Both the position numbers and the translations under genes were made by a program. The notes beneath the pieces are model-generated. The model was not told where the DNA came from. It made no database searches and was given only the letters and a program-made list of their open reading frames with translations. A DNA stretch of 39,302 nucleotides from Myxococcales bacterium (GTDB lineage Bacteria > Myxococcota_A > Polyangia > Polyangiales > Polyangiaceae), in NCBI GenBank assembly GCA_023248735.1, contig JAHFDY010000014.1, forward strand, positions 1 through 39,302, given 5' to 3'. Shown here in pieces: positions 36,095 to 39,302 of the stretch. The stretch's first letter is position 1. Each line of letters begins with the position of its first letter.

Positions 36095-36718
36095 GTGAGC
36101 GCGCGTGCCTCCTTTCGAGTCGACCTGACCTACGGATTGTTTCATCCCGGTGGCGGAAGGGCGCCGGGTGAGCAGAAAAAAACTTGGTTCTTCGAAATAC
36201 CGGTCGAGGCACCTTCTGCGCTCCCGCCGATTGCGTATTGGACCGAGCTCCTCCATCGCATCTTCTACGACGCAAACGTGGCGATGCGCAGACGCGAACC
36301 CAACGATGTTAACTGGCTTGGGCTTGTGCAATTTTGGGTTTCGCCGGTTCTCGGGGAGAGTCTCCTTGCGTGGGACGGACGCAGTGCCGATCTGCTTCCG
36401 TGGGTTGCGGCTGAGCGTGCGGTCGTGTGGGAGTCAGGGGCTTGTTACTTCGTTGCCAACGACGGGCGCTACGACACGTTCGGCTACATCGAGTACACCG
36501 AGTTAATCATGAACCGCTTGCTCGATGCAGGCCGAATTGATGCCGTCGCATTTCAGCACTTCATGCGGCTCTTTTTCCCGAACAACGCCGCGACTGCGCA
36601 CGAAGCATTTGCCGATCGCGCGCAGCGGGTCCGCAACATCGAAGCCATTCGCGAAGGAATTGGTTTCCGTCGGCAGCCCGGATCGCAGCCGATGTGTTCT
36701 GGCCCGCCTCAGCTGTGA
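36095..36718 (+). CDS. hypothetical protein, divergent from the zinc-finger gene
   Basis: 207-aa ORF with GTG start and balanced composition; no family recognised. Confidence 0.6.
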   Translation: MSARASFRVDLTYGLFHPGGGRAPGEQKKTWFFEIPVEAPSALPPIAYWTELLHRIFYDANVAMRRREPNDVNWLGLVQFWVSPVLGESLLAWDGRSADLLPWVAAERAVVWESGACYFVANDGRYDTFGYIEYTELIMNRLLDAGRIDAVAFQHFMRLFFPNNAATAHEAFADRAQRVRNIEAIREGIGFRRQPGSQPMCSGPPQL

Positions 36719-36728
36719 CGTGAGAGGT

Positions 36729-38246
36729 TCAAGGACACTTCTTCGTGGGGTAGCCCGTGTCGATTGCGCGCAGCGCAGTGAGCAGTGCTTGGCCTTGCGT
36801 CTTGAATGTACTCGAAGCGCACCACTGGTTGACTTGTTCGAACGGATCGGCCTCGAGGTCGAACAGTTTGTACGTGTTGATATCGTAAACCAACTTGTAC
36901 TTGTCCTTGCGAATAGCGCCCTTCACCATCATTCGTGTCAACGTCGCCACGTCGGTTGTGGTGACCGCGCTTGGGTCAATGAGGGAACTCTTGAGCGCGC
37001 TAACCGCTGTGGCGCTGTACGAGAACGTGTCGGTGTAGTTGTACGTTCGCTTTGACGTTGCGGTGGTCGACTTCAGGTAGTCAACAAAACTGACGGCATC
37101 CGAAGTCGTTGCGGATACGCCCATGATCTCGGCCATGGTCGAGAAGATATCGACGGTGTTCGTGAGGTGCGACACCGTGCGTCCGACGCTAGCAACGGAA
37201 CCCGTGCCCGTCCCCGTCTGACCGACAATTGCGGCGCCGTCCGCGACGATAAGCGGCACGTGAACACCACCCTGATAGGTGCTCGCCTTTGATTGCGTGG
37301 TTGACGTCACTTGGCTCACTGGCCCGTCCGTTCCGTTGTCACCGACCAAGAGGATGGTGGTGTTCGCGAGGACGGTCGGATCCATCGCTGAAAGCAACGT
37401 GCCAACGTGGTAGTCAGCGCACTCGAGAGTCTTGTGATAGAGCGCGGTGTCGTCCGTGCCCGTGATGGCTCCACTTAGGCAGAACGACGGCGGTTCTGAA
37501 TACGGCAGGTGTGCGGCGTTGAGCGCAACCGTTGCCCACCAAGGTTTCGTTTGGCGATCGATCCATTCGAGCGCATCTTCGACTGCCGCCGTTGTCACGT
37601 ACTCGGTAGCGGTCGAATTGGCGCGCTTTCCTGTTTCATCAATCACTACCTTCCCCCAGCTTGTGTAGCTCGGGACCATGCCGGCCAGTGATCCGGAGAA
37701 GTAGTTCCAGCCACGATCCGTAGGGAGCGCGCCTTTGGTGGTTCCCAGGTGCCACTTGCCAAAAAGCCCTTTCGCGTAGTTTGAATTGGACGTGAGCTCG
37801 GCGAGGGTCGAAATATCTTTCGGAACTTGCCAGAACGTGGTCGCACCCACCGGAACGCCGACACCGTGGTGAATGGCATAGCGCCCCGTGTAGATGCCAG
37901 CGCGTGTGGACGAGCAAGAGGGGTTCGACCACACATTCGTGAACCGCACGCCGGCGGCACTGAGTGAGTCAATGGTTGGCGTCGCGATCGCTCCGTCGGG
38001 TTGGTCGTCGCTGTTGGTGTCGTCGAGACCATCCGGAATCCCGTTCGCGTTGGTATCGACGATGCCTGTGCTCCCGTTGGTGGTCTTTGTGGCCGCGCGT
38101 AGGTCGCGCGCGTAGGAGCGAATTTCCTGGGCGCCAACGTCGTCGAGAATCACCAGCAAAATGTTCCTCGCCGCATGAGCTGGCGAGGATGCCGTTACGA
38201 AAAGGAAAGAAGCAGCTGCCGTGCCGGCAGCGTGGAGGGATCGCAT
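36729..38246 (-). CDS. secreted sulfatase / arylsulfatase family protein
   Basis: Signal peptide ending SSPAHA, NILLVILDDVGAQ, ATPTIDSLSAAGVRFTN, SNPSCSSTRAGIYTGRYAIHHG, GKWHLG and VGDNGTDGP. Confidence 0.9.
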   Translation of the reverse strand: MRSLHAAGTAAASFLFVTASSPAHAARNILLVILDDVGAQEIRSYARDLRAATKTTNGSTGIVDTNANGIPDGLDDTNSDDQPDGAIATPTIDSLSAAGVRFTNVWSNPSCSSTRAGIYTGRYAIHHGVGVPVGATTFWQVPKDISTLAELTSNSNYAKGLFGKWHLGTTKGALPTDRGWNYFSGSLAGMVPSYTSWGKVVIDETGKRANSTATEYVTTAAVEDALEWIDRQTKPWWATVALNAAHLPYSEPPSFCLSGAITGTDDTALYHKTLECADYHVGTLLSAMDPTVLANTTILLVGDNGTDGPVSQVTSTTQSKASTYQGGVHVPLIVADGAAIVGQTGTGTGSVASVGRTVSHLTNTVDIFSTMAEIMGVSATTSDAVSFVDYLKSTTATSKRTYNYTDTFSYSATAVSALKSSLIDPSAVTTTDVATLTRMMVKGAIRKDKYKLVYDINTYKLFDLEADPFEQVNQWCASSTFKTQGQALLTALRAIDTGYPTKKCP

Positions 38247-38417
38247 ATTAAGTTACCTCGATGAGCTATCCCTTTCAGTCGCGCGCCGCTGTTGAAGCAC
38301 GTCTCTCGCCTTTGTCAAACGCGCCAACGAGCGCGTCTTGCTTAGTGCCCCGCCGCCACCTCTGAGATCGCCAAAGGCGTCTGACAATGGGTACGCAAAG
38401 GGTTATGAAGGGTGGCC

Positions 38418-39302
38418 ATGGCCATTGCTCCTCACGCGTCCAGCGTCTCTTACGCGCCATCGCGCATGCTTCGGTTCCTATCGCGCGCGAAGACGTCTTC
38501 ATCGGCGGTTCCTTCGGCGGAGGCGCGTGAGGGCTTTCGCAAAGCGCAACGGCTTGCGTACGCGTGCGTGCAAGCGATTGCGTGTGAAGTTCGCGAAGGC
38601 ATGACCGAGCGGCAAATCGCAAAAAAATTGGGCGACTGGCTTGGTGACCACGGTGCGCATCTCTTTCTACATACGCCCCTGTGCTGGATCGGTTCGCATT
38701 CGCGCTTCGACGGATACAACGAACGTCATGGCGAATACCTGCCAAGCGACAGAGTCCTCGCAGCGGACGACATCTTCATCCTCGATGTGTCACCTGCTGT
38801 GGATGGATACATCGGCGATATCGGCTACACGACGTCGCTCAAACCACAACCTGCGCTCGACGACGCGATGCGATTCTTGCTCACGCTGCGCGAAGAGATT
38901 CCAACGCTCTTTTCGACCGAACGCACCGCAGAGGCAATCTGGGCACACATCCACCGCACGATTGTTGCGGCGGGCTATGACAATTGCCACGCCCTCTACC
39001 CCATGCGCGTACTCGGCCATCGGGTATACCGCGTGCCTGCATGGCTCGAGCGCGCGCGATTGCCACGCGCGCCGTTCGGTTTCCTCGGCGCCAATTGGTT
39101 TAGCACTCAGGCCACGCTCAAGTTTCTGCAGCACGGTTTCGTTGGCGAGCTCCTCACGCCGTCGCACATCGGAACGCTCGAAGGACTATGGGCGATCGAG
39201 CCGCACATTGGCGGTCTTGGATTTGGCGCAAAGTTCGAAGAACTGCTGATCGTCGAAAGTGGTCGCTCGTACTGGCTTGATGACGAGGTCCCTCACGTCA
39301 CG
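38418..39302 (+). CDS. M24 family metallopeptidase (Xaa-Pro aminopeptidase-like), truncated by the window end
   Basis: My own translation from ATG 38418, not in the ORF track: ...FILDVSPAVDGYIGDIGYT...VLGHRVYRVP...LWAIEPHIGG...KFEELLIVESG, matching the M24 D, D, H, E, E ligand order. Confidence 0.85.
   Translation, partial: MAIAPHASSVSYAPSRMLRFLSRAKTSSSAVPSAEAREGFRKAQRLAYACVQAIACEVREGMTERQIAKKLGDWLGDHGAHLFLHTPLCWIGSHSRFDGYNERHGEYLPSDRVLAADDIFILDVSPAVDGYIGDIGYTTSLKPQPALDDAMRFLLTLREEIPTLFSTERTAEAIWAHIHRTIVAAGYDNCHALYPMRVLGHRVYRVPAWLERARLPRAPFGFLGANWFSTQATLKFLQHGFVGELLTPSHIGTLEGLWAIEPHIGGLGFGAKFEELLIVESGRSYWLDDEVPHVT

Overview
The window looks like chromosomal DNA from a moderately GC-rich, myxobacteria-like bacterium (inferred from gene content: RCC1 and Cys-rich lipoproteins, PilZ, HDOD, PilT, many translationally coupled genes). 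No rRNA, tRNA, CRISPR, transposase or prophage genes were recognised. The content is mostly housekeeping, surface and regulatory genes. These include a MerR regulator, ferritin-like protein and arginyl/leucyl-tRNA-protein transferase (Bpt), a THUMP-type RNA methyltransferase, and a two-component system with a downstream lipoprotein. There is also a PlsC / histidine phosphatase / acyl-CoA dehydrogenase / APH cluster. Type IV pilus and c-di-GMP related genes recur: pilT plus a pilU-like gene behind an unusual regulator, a PilB/GspE ATPase divergent from an HDOD gene, and a PilZ protein. Other genes encode VF530 plus two tandem DTW-domain proteins, a metallophosphoesterase, a prolyl oligopeptidase, a fatty-acid desaturase, a MepA-like metallopeptidase, a sulfatase and a 3'-truncated M24 peptidase that the ORF track misses. 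The best leads for undescribed biology are: (1) a DTW protein carrying a DEDD-exonuclease-like C-terminus without catalytic residues, next to a second DTW gene and VF530; (2) a hypothetical three-gene module with a DnaG-type zinc finger, divergent from another orphan; (3) a short pseudo-receiver/duplicated-domain protein coupled to pilT-pilU; (4) a PilB-like ATPase with four tandem MshEN-like c-di-GMP motifs; (5) a duplicated MerR winged helix; (6) a sulfatase with a TSP3-like Ca2+-loop insertion and a CSSTR active-site motif; and (7) a REP-like repeat that supplies a gene's stop codon. All family calls come from motif recognition by eye, with no database searches.
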